NCBI RefSeq assembly: GCF_003086295.3
Contig: NC_092047.1
Span: forward strand, 65,142,054 to 65,206,053
DNA: 64,000 nt
Origin: Arachis hypogaea
Lineage: Eukaryota; Streptophyta; Magnoliopsida; Fabales; Fabaceae
Direction: 5' to 3'
Positions within the stretch are counted from its first letter, which is position 1. Every line of letters starts with the position of its first letter. Positions 43,082 to 54,347 of this stretch are shown piece by piece. Below the pieces are notes generated by a model, which did not search any database, had not been told where the DNA came from, and was given only the letters and a program-made list of their open reading frames with translations. A program made the position numbers and the translations under genes.

Positions 43082-44608
43082 TCAATCCTTTGGTTGCTTT
43101 CCTTTGTTCTTGGCACCTTGCTTCTTCTTGCTTCTTCTTTCTTTCAACTGTTCTTCAGTCCCAATTCTCTCCTCATCCCACAGTCCAGCATCCACCAAGT
43201 GTTGCTTCATTCTTTCCTGCTTGCTTTTTGCTTGAGCCACATGGAAATCCATGAGTTCAGTGCATTCTTGATATGGTTTGATTCCTCTGCTTAATAGTGG
43301 CATGCTGTGGGCTATGTAGTCTAGACTCGCTTGAGTGTTTACATCATACTCCACTCTGTCCCTGTTCCTGGCCTTCCCAGCTGTATAATAGAGATTCTTC
43401 CATTCCCTAAGGTCTTGAAGATATTCCTCAAGCTGATCCTATTGTTCAGATATCTTATTGAAAGACTCCTGGAATTGATTTGATTGCTCCCTGTGTTATT
43501 CCAGTAGTCTTGCTTGAAAGTCTTCTTGTTTTTCCATCATTTTCAGCTACCAGTTCTCCTGCTGCTCTTGATTTCTCATATATTGCTCATGTTGAGCCCT
43601 CAAATATTCCTGGGACATTTCTGCAATGGCATTTTGAATCTGGCTTAAATCCAGTGCACGAGAGGCTTGTCCCTGGAATTATTGTTCTGCCTGTTGTTCC
43701 TCTTGTTGTTCTTCCACTTATACTTCCTTTCTTCTTTTCATCTGTGGTCTCCTCCGTTGCTGAGCAACTGTAACATTCATCATTCTTGCTAGAGTCATTG
43801 GCTTGCCCGGGTGCAACCAAATTGGATTTGCATCCTCTAGTAGTACCCTGGCTTTCATGCATAACCGCATGATGGTGCTTGGGTAGTGTAACCAGGCTTC
43901 TTTTGAATTTTTCTCTGAGATCTCTTGAATATCTTTTGCAATGATATCGTGGATCTTTATCTCCCCTCCTACCATTATGCAGTGTAGCATGACGGCCCTT
44001 TTCTTGGTGACCTCTGAGGTATTTACAGTGCCTAAAATTGATCTTCTTATAAGCTCATACCATCCTTTTGCTTCAGGAGAGAGATCCCCCCTTTTCAAAT
44101 GTTTAGGCCTTCTATGATTGTCCCTCTCCCAGTCAGCATTAATCACATAGATATCACCAACAATTTCATCATAATCAGGATTACCATTTATCCTCTCTTG
44201 ATAACCTGGGTCATCAAAGTGTGCAGCCCTCAGTCCTAAGACCTTCATGATGGTCTTTGGACTAAAATCCACCTCCACACCCCTTACACAACTCTTGTAA
44301 GTTGGGGCAGTAGTTGTACTCAGCCTTGCCGTGTTGGCATAAAACTCCCATATGATGCTTGCATTGATCCTGGTGATTGGTGAGGTAAGAGCCTCCCATT
44401 TCCTCTTTCTAATTTTGGCTCTTATTTCGAGATATTCATCATCGGGTAGCTGGAAAGAGATCTCTGGAAGTATCCCTTTGGCTTTCATCCACTCAAATTG
44501 TATTTGTTGGAACCGTGATTTAAACTTTCATTTATCATAGCTGCCTTCACTTTCCTCAACAACAGGTTCCTTTCCTCTCCTTTTTTTGAAGCTTGAGGAA
44601 GATGCCAT
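43082..44608 (-). pseudogene. ORF2 of element K, Transposase_32-type protein (broken)
   Basis: The minus-strand Met at 44608 starts MASSSSFKKRRGKEP, then a TGA at about residue 25 (after GSYDK), then an open stretch with FQLPDDEYLEIRAKIRKRKW, INASIIWEFYANTARL, EVDFSPKTIMKVLGL, KRGDLSPEAKGWYELIRRSI and NTSEVTKKRAVMLHCIM down to 43718. After more stops, a C-terminal part (43354-43082) reads EYDVNTQASLDYIAHSMPLL and ends in a Lys-rich tail (NKGKQPKD). It has the same domain and layout as element G ORF2 (25813-29105), with several nonsense codons. In position it follows the pol remnant, like an env gene, but with no envelope features. Confidence 0.78.
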
Positions 44609-45744
44609 GGCTGCCTTGAGTGTTGGCCAAATAGAGGGGTGAAGAATGGTGAGGAAGGGTGACTAATGTGGCTTATAGAGTGAGAGTTTGGCTTAAAGGT
44701 GAAGCAAGGATATGAAATCAAAGAGAACAAGTATGGTTTAGAGCAAACAAAACACGGTTATTGGGATTTATCTTTAAGGAAAACAAAAGCTAAATTTTTC
44801 AATGCACGAAGTGTGAAAGCTTGAGTTATGAAGCATGGTCTACGTGAAGCTATTTATAGCAAATGTTAATGAGGATTTGATGGTCAGGATGCCTTTTGAA
44901 ATGGTTAGAATGGATGGTGTGCATGTAAAGATGGATGAAGGCAAGAACTACCTCATCATTGGGCATATGGTTCGGTCTCCTAGGTGCTGAATCTTGCAGA
45001 TTTGTGCTTCCCAACCAATCACATGTGACTTACTTTCCCTCCTTGCAACAACTGTACACTGCATAGTTTTGTTCCTTCCTTAATCTTCTTCGTACCTATC
45101 TATTTTAACAAAACAATAATAAATGATTTGATGTAAGTGGCAGTTAGCAAGTAAAAGGTAAACAAAATAAAATTTGCTACATGTTCCTTATTTATGAATA
45201 ACCAACTATGCCCCTTTGAAATTAAATATAATTTTGGTGAAAACCAAACTTGTTTTATATTAAATGGTTCATATGAAACCCATTTAATCTCTGTGATGGT
45301 TAGTATATTCATCACAAGAAACATTTTATTTTTTTATTTTAACAAAATAAATTCACAAAATGATTCAAGACATGGTTTATCTTTTCATAAAATTTTAATC
45401 TTAGAGCAATTGTGACTTTCTCATAACACATGTAGAACACCAAACTTAAGGTTTCGCTATATACTTCAATAAAATGAATGAGTTTATATCCTAAGATGGT
45501 TATATGATCATCATGCTTGGAAAGCCATTTTAGAGTGCCTTTAGGCACACCAAACTTAGGAATCAGACATATGCTTTAAAATGATGTATGAAGCCATCAA
45601 ATCTACCCATGAAAACTCAAATTTATACTAGAAGAACCATTAATTATTGATATTGAAATGAAAGCAAGAATATTAAATCATGGGCTACCTCCCATGGAGC
45701 GCTCTTTTAGTGTCACTAGCTTGACTTCAGTTCTCTGTTAGGGT
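44609..45744 (-). other. Spacer between pol remnant and ORF2 of element K
   Basis: AT-rich, no gene. CACCAAACTTAAG and CACCAAACTTAGG phrases (45438, 45548) and GAGCGCTCCATGGGAGGTAGC (minus strand, near 45700) are typical of the post-integrase region of Athila-type elements. Confidence 0.55.
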
Positions 45745-46884
45745 GGCTGATGATTGTAGTGCCTCAACTTGTCCCCTCTTACTGTGAGCCTTTTTCCTGT
45801 ACTTTGATGAACAATTTCTATATGTTCCAGCGAGAGTATTTTGTTGACAGTGTAATAATCATCAGATGATGGTAATGTCTCCAACTGTTGGTAGATCAGT
45901 TTCACTTTGTCTCCTTTTGAGAACCCTTCAGTTGGAATTTTCTTGTTTTTTCACCCTTTTGGAATCTTTTTCTTGCTCTTCTTTCCTTTCTTCAGTGACC
46001 CTTCTTTCTTGGTAGCAAGTTTTATGTCAGGGGCTTTCTTAATGATCAAGCTTGTCACCTCTTTCTACAATTCCTTCTCAGCCTTCTTTTCTTCCCCAGC
46101 CTTTAATTTTTCTTCACTGTCAGTCTTCTGTACCAAGGGTGAGTTGATGAATGCTTCCTTGGGTTTTTCCTTCCAGTTTAAGTCTTCCTCCTCAATTCTC
46201 ATGCAACCTTTCTTTTCGGCAGGATGCTGCATCTCCTTAAAAACATTTAGAGTGATTTGCTCGTCATGTGCTCTCAAGGTCATTTCTCCTTTCTCCACAT
46301 CAATAATGGCCCTTGCTGTGCCTAGGAAATGCCTTCCTAATATGATAGAATCACCTCCTTCTTCATCTAGTTCCAGGATTACAAAATCTGCTAGAAATAT
46401 GAATTTCTCCACCTTGACTAAGAGATTCTCCACCACTCCATTGGGGATTACCATTGATCTATCAGCAAGTTGCAAGGACATCCTTGTAGGCTTTACTTCT
46501 TCTATGGACAACCTTCTCATCATAGATAAAGGCATCAAATTGATACTTTATCCTAAATCACACAGTGCCTTATCAATGGACATGTTGCCAATAGTGCAAG
46601 GCAAAAAGAAGCTCCCAGGATCTTTGAGTTTTGGTGGGAGACCCTTTTGAATCATTGCACTGCATTCTTGTGTAAGGATCATTTTCTCCTTCTCCTTCCA
46701 GCTTCTCTTCTTGTTGATGAGTTACTTTAGAAATTTTGCGTACAAGGTCATTTGCTCCAGTGCTACAGGAAGTGGGATGTTGATTTCCAGCTTCTTAAAA
46801 ACCTCCGAAAACTTGGGAAATTGTTGATCCTTGAGCTCTCTTTGCAACCTTTGAGTGTATGGTAGAGGATGGACGTAATGTTTA
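45745..46884 (-). pseudogene. gag-protease remnant of element K fused to an integrase tail, reverse transcriptase deleted
   Basis: Minus strand. The gag end (QRELKDQQFPKFSEVFKKLE) leads to the retropepsin region (LKDPGSFFLPCTIGNMSIDK, then CDLG*S with a stop where the family has Ala after the catalytic Asp region, then INLMPLSMMRRLSIEEVKPT, FVILELDEEGGDSIILGRHF, TARAIIDVEKGEMTLRAHDE). After a Lys-rich stretch with stops it continues GFSKGDKVKLIYQQLETLPS and STGKRLTVRGDKLRHYN, the integrase C-terminal tail. RT, RNase H and the catalytic core of integrase are absent. This layout (gag-PR joined to integrase tail) suggests a non-autonomous derivative. Several stop codons make it inactive. Confidence 0.75.
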
Positions 46885-47366
46885 GGGTTAAGTTCGATTT
46901 TGGTCCCTAATGTAGAGGTCGAAAATCGGAATCGTCCCCAACTTTTTTTTGCTATGAAATGGTCCCCAAAATTTCAGTTTATTTTAAAATCGTCCCTCGG
47001 ACGACAATACCCTTCTCCCTTCACCCCAAAATCAACAACCACCACCACCACCAGCAGCAGAACAGAAGCCTACGCACAACCAGAACCACCACCACCACCA
47101 CCACCAATATCATCATAGTCATCATCATCTTCATCAGAATTTTCCCCAAAATCAACCAAAATCAACCAGAAGCCAAAGCTAAACAAGAACCCACTACCAC
47201 CACCACCATTATCATCATGGCCTCATCATCATCATCATCAGAAAATTCAAACAATAATCAACAAATTCAACAACAACAATATTCCAAATTCAAATTTCAG
47301 CAACAACAATATTCCACAACAAATTTCACAAAAAATCCAAAATTTCACAAAAAATCCAATTCACAA

Positions 47367-47400
<34 letters not shown>

Positions 47401-47554
47401 AGAAGAAGCTGGTGGTGGTGCGGTGGTGCAGTGTGGCAAGACGGCAGGATGGCAAGGCGGTAGAGCGGTGAAGAAGAAGAAGAAGAAGAAGAAGAAGAAG
47501 AAGAAGAAGAAGAAGAAGAAGAAGAAGAAGAAGAAGAAGAAGCTGGTGGTGCGA
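46885..47554. other. Unassigned segment with simple-sequence repeats
   Basis: It begins AGGGTTAAGTTCGATTTTGGTCCC and has GTCCC/CGTCCC words reminiscent of a dispersed plant repeat, then CCA/CAC-rich sequence (47035-47110), CATCAT-rich sequence, and two GAA tracts (47368-47408 and 47470-47542) separated by a G-rich stretch. The frames at 46900-47471 are low-complexity translations and are not called genes. Confidence 0.5.
47368..47542 (+). repeat. Paired (GAA)n microsatellites
   Basis: Two GAA tracts of about 41 and 73 bases. The text AGAAGCTGGTGGTG follows each, so the intervening segment seems bounded by a duplication. The second tract abuts LTR B. Confidence 0.85.
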
Positions 47555-48999
47555 TGACGAACTGAGTTTCCTATCAGTAAAGAATAAAACTGATCGCGTT
47601 GTAAGTATAGTTTCTAAACCAACAGAAAATCCTTTCGTACAAACGTTTTGGTTGCCACAAGTAATAAACCCAATAAAATTTATAAACCAAAGTATTCAAA
47701 CCTCGGGTCATCTTCTCAAGGAATTACAGGGAGGTATGACTTATTATTAGCTATGGAAAAAGTAGAATTTTGGGTTTTTAAAACGGTTGAACAAGGAAAA
47801 TAAATTGCAGAAATTAATAAATTACTATCTAATAAAACTCTTGGCAAGGTATGAAAATTTGGAAGTCCTATCCTAGTTATCCTTATCGATGGTGATGAGA
47901 ATTGAGTTTTAATCCCACTTAGTTAACCTTTACTAAAGCAAAGGAAAGCCAAGTGGACTAATTAGTTAGATCCTCAAGTCCTAGTCAATTCCTAAGAAAG
48001 GACTAGAGTTAGTGGAATTCAATTCAATTAGCAAAAATAACAATTATCAATCACGATGAGTTTGATAACTCAAGAGTCTCCAGTTAATCAATTTAAGCCA
48101 AGAATATAAAAAGCTAAATAAGCATAAAAAATCTGAAATACCTCAATTTATATTAAATAAAGAGAATCCTAACGTGAATGGTTCATAAGCCAATTTGGCA
48201 ACATAAGTAATCAACAAATAAAAGCATCAAAGTATCTAAAAGTAGAAGAGAAATAAAGTATAAAGAATATTGAACCTGAGAGAAAGTTGAAGTCCTAAAT
48301 CCTTTAAAAGGAATCCTAATCCTAAAACCTAAGAGAGAGGAGAGAACCTCTCTCTCTAAAAACTACATCTAAATTATGAAAAGTGAATAATTGGAAGAAC
48401 TCCTCCTGAATGGATGCATTCTCCCACCTTATAACTTCTAATCTGTGCTTTCTGGACTTGGATCTGGGCCAAAAAGGGTTTCAAAAATCGCTGGGAGCGT
48501 TTTCTGCAGTTGCTGCACGTGGCGTCTGTCACGCGTCTGCGTGGGTCACGCGGTCGCGTCATCTGGGAGTTTTGCTCTTCCACGCGGTTGCGTTAGGCAC
48601 GCTTCCGCGTCATTTGTACTTCGCGCGAGTCATATGTTTGCATCATACGCGCGTTCGCACGGATGCCAGTTTGCACAAAGCACGCATTCGTGTCATCTAC
48701 GCGGACGCGTCACTTCCAGTTTCTTCAAAAACTCTATTTTGTACTTTCCTTCCATTTTTGTATGTTTCCTTTCCATCCTTTAAGTCATTCCTGCCCTATA
48801 AAGCCTGAAAGCACTCAACACACAATTCACGACATCGAATGGTAATAAAGGATGATTAATTTTAATATTTCTGAAGCATAGGAAACATGTTTTTTACATA
48901 TATCACATAATAAGGAAGGAAAAGTAAAACCATGCAATTTACATGAATAAGTGGGTGAAGGATTGAGCACAAAATATATCATAAAATTTGGGTTTATCA
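47555..48999 (-). mobile_element. LTR B (3' LTR of element B)
   Basis: 1445 bp from TGACGAACTGAGTTTCC to GGGTTTATCA. Very similar to LTR C (56072-57369) along its whole length, apart from two segments missing in C. It is followed by CCTCCCCACACTTAAACAAT, the start of the internal region in minus orientation. Confidence 0.88.
48528..48715. repeat. CpG-rich array in LTR B
   Basis: Degenerate TCACGCG(T/G)(C/T)(T/C)GCGT words, homologous position to 16728-16915 and 56881-57061. Confidence 0.8.
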
Positions 49000-50749
49000 A
49001 CCTCCCCACACTTAAACAATAGCATGTCCTCATGCTAAATCCAAGATAAAGAATAAGGTAAGGTGGTGAAATTTCATGCAATGCATTCTATTCTAAATGC
49101 AAGCTACCTAAACGAGTTATGCAATTCTAGTTATTATTCACTTGTATATAAAGCTTACATGTAGTTAAATTAATTCATATTTTCAAGGAATCATAGCCAA
49201 ACCCTAGATAATGTTAAAGCACTTTTACAATTGAGATGGGTAAAATTATTTCACAAACTTGCAAGATAATTAACAATTAAGCAGAGATATATGGTGATGA
49301 GCTATTGAACCCTCGCTGGATTTTGTGTTTACTCTCTAGTCACCTAGTGTTTATTGGGTTAATCACTCTACTCCTTTTCTATGCTTGCTTTCTAAAACTT
49401 TGTTCTTCATCTAACCAATCAACAAATATGGAATACAGACATACAAAAATCATGAGGTCTTTTTAAAGGTTATAATAGGGCCAAGGTAAAGGTAAAGGTA
49501 TATGTATAAGGCTAAGTGAGCTAACAAAGTGAATCCTTGATTAGTCTAAGATCTCACCTAACATACATACTTCATATATTTTAAATTTCCTTTATCTAAT
49601 GACCCAAATTTTCCCACTTTGTATTGCAAGCTCATGCATTAATTTTAATTTTTGAAATTTTGTCCAATGTGCATTGATTTTTATTTTGCATTTGGGGAGT
49701 TTTTTTGTATCCCCTTATCTAAATACTGAAATTATATTTATAATATATCTTTTTTTATTTATGCACATGGTAGTTTAATTGTTTTGATTTCACATGAGCA
49801 TGCTTCCCAAATTTCTGGAATAACTTATTCATTTTAAATCCCTACTTTGTTTCTATCATCCCATGTTCCCATAAAATTTCCCACACTTAAATTGTACACA
49901 ATATCTATTTTAAGCTAACCAAGGATTCAACTTAGGATTTTTTAGTTTGTTTTTTCTGCTTAAGGCTAGTAATGTGGTTATAGAATAAGAGGGGATTAGA
50001 AAGCTCAAGGGGCCTAATAAGGATGATGTAAAAGATAGGCTAATTTGGGATAAGTGAGGAAAAATTCAAATGATGGCCTCAATCATCTCTTGGTATGTAT
50101 CTATATTCTATATTGGACATATAGATTAAAACAAAGTAAAGAACATCAGAATGAAAAAGAAGGGCAAAACACACAGGAATGAAATTTATGGTTTGAATGT
50201 AACCATACAATTAAGCTCAAATCTCACAGGTTGTGTGTTCTCCAGCTCAAAAATCATATATCAGTTATGTATGTCATGTAAGTAGAAATCAAGAGTTCCC
50301 ATTATTCTCAATGTAAATCTTAGGGTGGTCCTTAAAATCTTAGTGTTCCTCCTTGAAGAAATGTTGTTAACTAACTAACATGTGATGCTATATATACAAG
50401 GTGTGTGGATGTTTGATTCTGTTAAAGTCTCTAGCTTACTTCCTTTTATTTTCAATTAAACCAAACTATTATATGCTAAAGGGGTAAACTATACTAATTA
50501 ATCCAAATATTCTATAACTAATAAGTTTAGAATTGCAAACTAAACTAAATGCCTAAGATATAAACTAAAGTGCAAAATGCGGAAATAAAGTAAAAATACA
50601 GCAAAAGAACAACGTGTAAGTACTGAAAAAAAAAATACAGAAAAATAAACAAAATAAGATAAAAAGAGCCTGTAGTGGTTCACCAAAAAGATAGGCCAGG
50701 GATGGCGACCTCCCCACACTTAAAATATAGCATCGTCCTCGATGCTCAC
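49000..50749 (-). other. Non-coding 3' internal region of element B
   Basis: Aligns with 57370-59129 nearly base for base and with 1-1172 in part. No gene. Ends at the ORF2 stop codon. Confidence 0.75.
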
Positions 50750-52221
50750 TCATGCTGGGTGCGAAGAAGTGTCATCACCGGAAGGATGTGCTGCTGGAGT
50801 CTCTGTGGTGGCCTGAAGGTCTGCAGACTGGATAAGTGTAGGAGGATCTGTCTGCTGCAGTGGAGGCGCTGACTGTAGAGGAATCTCTGGGTCTACGGCC
50901 TGAATCTAGTGTGGCTCCTTATGCTATGGCGCAGCCTGCTCTGGTCCTGCTTGCTCAGCCTGGGTAGGTGCCTCCTCCTCGTGATCATCCTCCTCCACCT
51001 CAGATGTATCAGAAGGGGTGTCAGCCTCGGAGGGGATGTCGCTGCCGGATCAGATCATCAACTTGAGGTGCTTATAGCGTCGCTTGTTGCGACGCTCAGA
51101 TCTTTCATATCGCCGATGGTTGCAGCGCTCCATCTGGTCCAGCTGCTGAAATAAGCGGTGCACGAATGGTAAATGGGCTCTGTGGCAGGTGGAGGTGCAG
51201 CGGTGGTAGCTGGTGCAGCAGTGAATGAAGAAGGGGCAGCTGAAGGTGTGGCTGTCTCATCAGAAGCGATGAGGAATAGGGGTCTGTAACCTAAAGGCTG
51301 AAACTTTCTACTGTGAGGGATAATCTTCTTGCAGTCTACAGCAGGTGGCTTTTCATCAGCAAGCTAGCTCCCAAGGCACGTCAGCTCAACGGCCTAGCTG
51401 GGTGACCGGATAAGGGAAAGGGAGAGTGCCTCTGACATGGACCCTGGCCATATAATACCGGATAAAACGTGGCAGATACAGGTCCTTACCCTCCATCACA
51501 CACCAGATGAGGTTGATCATAGTAGCGGGCAGCTCTGTCTCATGAGTGCTCGGCATCAGATAGTTGCTCAGAATCTGGTGCCAGAGCCGAGCCTCATCAT
51601 TCAGATAAATCAGCTTGATTCCCTTAGGCATCACTATTTTCTTTCCCATGACCCATGGGACAGTAGGATCAAGGGCTATTCTCTGTTTGACAGCATCCCA
51701 GTCAAATCTCATAAAGCGCATATCCTCTTCAGCCTATTGGTAACCGTCAGGCTGATCTGACTTAGGCTGAAGGTGGAGGATGTCCTCAATATCTTCCTCA
51801 GTGACCAAAATCTATTTCCCTCTGAGGTGCACTGCATCCAGGGAAGTCTTGAAATAGTTGCAGTAAAACTCTCTGACCAGGAAGCATTGACCTCAGTTAA
51901 GTTTCTCTCCAAGAAGAACCAGCCTCTCTGTTTTATCTGTTCGGAGGTGTACTGCTGTAGTTCTTCTGGAATTTTTAGAGTCCTCTCCAGGTACAGGTTC
52001 CTGTAAGTGGCAAACACTGGATACTTTAGCTCATAGTATCTGTTTGCAAATTTAATTGGATCATTGGCAGTGAGGAACAGGTCAGCCTTCTCCTGCGGGG
52101 TAAAGTGCTTTTCCCGCCAGGAGTCATCATGCAAAATGTCCAGGATGGACATAGAGGATTTGCCTCTTTTCCTTTTGCCAGTGGTTGTTTTGCCTTTTTC
52201 TTTGCGTTGAGGGTCAGAGAT
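50750..52221 (-). pseudogene. ORF2 of element B, Transposase_32-type protein (broken)
   Basis: Minus strand. The expected start codon is ATC in place of ATG (ISDPQRKEKGKTTTGKRKRG at 52221), followed by FANRYYELKYPVFATYRNLY and RGWFFLERNLTEVNASW. After a frame break near 51880 the frame resumes as RFMRFDWDAVKQRIALDPTV, YLNDEARLWHQILSNYLMPS, YLPRFIRYYMARVHVRGTLP. The C-terminal third has several stops and ends SGDDTSSHPA at 50750-50752. Same domain as A. Confidence 0.8.
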
Positions 52222-53726
52222 CTTGAAAAGTAGAGATTCCAGGATATAATTGAAGAATAAAAGCAGGAAAATAAGTAGGCAAATAGAATAAAAGCAATGT
52301 AAGCACATAGTGGCAAAAGAGCAAGAGAAGCATGAAATGAGTTGAAAAATATGTGCAATTTGGATTGTATACAAGTGAAAAAGTCTGAAAAGAAAAATGC
52401 AATAAAAAATATATTATAAGTATAATACATGTTAATTAGGAAAAACAATAATCATGCCTTGAGTTAGAAAGTTAAAGTAGTTAGTTAAAAAGCAAAAAGG
52501 GAAGTTAGAAAGTTAAAAGTGGGTAATAGGTGAAAAGGAAGTTAGAAAGTGAAAGCATTGAGTTAGTAAAAGAAAGTTAAAGTGAGTGGCATGATAAATG
52601 TTTTCTAGGTAACAAGATTCGCACAAACTTGAAGAAAAGGCAACTCATATTTAGGCAAGGATTGCAAGTTATTGATGATAATTCAGATAGATACGAGAGT
52701 AACGAAAAGTAGAATGAGATCATCAATAATGCAATTTACTAGCCAGGGAATCAAAAAGGAATAAGAATGCTATCCCGTGCATTCATGAATTGGTTTGGTT
52801 ATAGCTAAGTAATGTAAAATGCAAAATTGCCAAAACCAATACATGAATGAAGATGAAACAATTTGTAGAAAATTGGGCAGCGTTCCGGCTAAAATTGGAT
52901 GTTCCCGGGTAATAAACAACAGGAAAAATCAGTTCATATAAATTTAAATAGAGCTGCAAATAGACACAAATAACATGAACATGAAAGAGCAGTGTAAAAG
53001 AAGCAAGAAACATGGAAAAACAATGTATGAACAATATGAACATCACAGCAAAATCAGAATTGCGAAATAGATAAAACAGGTAGCAAGAACGGCGCAATTA
53101 TCAGGCCTAAATCCACTAACCACATCCTAGCTACCTAACCACCTGAAATCCACTATAAACATGCATCTCTAACTATCCTATTCTGAAAAAAAATTGAAAA
53201 ACTAACTAAGGAATCGAAAAGAGGAATCGCAGTATGGCGGAACCTGTTGTGTAGAAGTACAAATGTATGGAACAAAGAAGAGGGCAGAGAGATGGTGGTG
53301 GTGACGCGGCGGCACTGGGAGGGGTCACGGCAGCACGGTGGTGGAGTAGGGGCGGGGTGGAAGTTTGGGTTTGGGTTGGGGGAGGTAGGGGAGGAAGGAA
53401 GGAGGGGGTGAGGGTTGTGGGTGCTGTGGTGGTGGGTTACGACGGTCGAAGGTTGGCCGCGGTATGGGCAGTGGCGGAGTAGGGTGGTGGTAGGTAAGAG
53501 GGAAGGTTGGGAGTGGTGGAGGATGAAAAGAAAGAAGAGAAGGAGAGAGGTTGTTTTCGGCAATGGGGGCGGTGGTGGGGATGGCGCGGTGGGTGGCGGT
53601 GGTAGCTGGAAGTGTTGGTGGTTGGGTGGCAGAGGACGGAGGTGTTGCAGAGAAGAGAAGGAGAAGGGGGTATGGGGGGGCGCGACGGGTAGGGTTTCGC
53701 GTGAAGGGGGTTAGTATTTTTGAATC
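52222..53726 (-). other. Spacer of element B including a G-rich segment
   Basis: 52222-53220 is AT-rich; 53230-53700 is G-rich on the plus strand (GTGGTGGT, GGAGGGGG words). Minus frames there (53153-53787) are Pro/Thr/Ser-rich with reciprocal plus frames, composition artefacts. Corresponds to 11986-13430 of element A. Confidence 0.55.
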
Positions 53727-54141
53727 CACGCGACTGCGTGGAGCACGCGATCGCGTGACTAGGGTGAAATGGTTTTGACGCGGTCACGTGATTAATGCAA
53801 TCGCGTGGGTTAGGTAAAAGATAGGTGACGCGGACGCGTGAGGCACGCGACCGCGTCGCTGATATTTATGCTAGACGCAAACTTCCAGCGTCTTTTCAGC
53901 GCAACTCTCTGTCTCCATTTAGGGGGGCCATAATATCCACGCGACGCGGACGTGTCGCTCACGTTTTCGCGTGGGATGAATGTTTTGCAAGTGACGCGTT
54001 CGCGTCAGGGACGCGAACGCGTGGGCCATTTTATGCTAAACCCACATCAGCCATACGATTCCAGCCCAACTTTCTGGGCGTTGGATCTTTACGCCGATTT
54101 CCTTTTCATGCCCACGTGTGGCCTGCGCGCTCGCGCGGGGT
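53727..54141. repeat. CpG-rich palindrome array in element B spacer
   Basis: Units such as ACGCGATCGCGTGA, ACGCGGACGCGTGA and ACGCGAACGCGTGG in pairs. Same position and spacing as 13431-13900 of element A but with many base differences in each unit. Confidence 0.83.
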
Positions 54142-54347
54142 GATTTTTTTTATGCAATTATGCAGTATGCAATATGCAGTGCTAATGTAGATGCTATGAA
54201 TACTTCCAAGTTCAATGAAAATAAAATAAAATAAAAACAAACAACACGAAATAAAATTGAAAAAGAAACGATCATACCATGGTGGGTTGTCTCCCACCTA
54301 GCACTTTTAGTTAAAGTCCTTAAGTTGGACATTTGATGAGCTTCCTG

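Noticed and set aside
45907..46650. 247-residue plus-strand frame, Ser/Phe-rich
   Set aside because: Antisense shadow of the minus-strand protease region, whose frame has the recognisable retropepsin text.
46900..47471. Frames rich in Thr, Gln, Asn and Lys
   Set aside because: Simple-sequence CCA, CAT, CAA and GAA repeats; no domain.
48374..48845. Frames in LTR B (and the parallel ones at 56726-57197)
   Set aside because: Although conserved between the two LTRs, they run through the CG-rich repeat and differ in frame; conservation is explained by the LTR homology.
53153..53787. Overlapping Pro/Thr-rich and Gly/Trp-rich frames in copy B spacer
   Set aside because: Composition artefacts of the G-rich segment, in several frames on both strands, without conservation.
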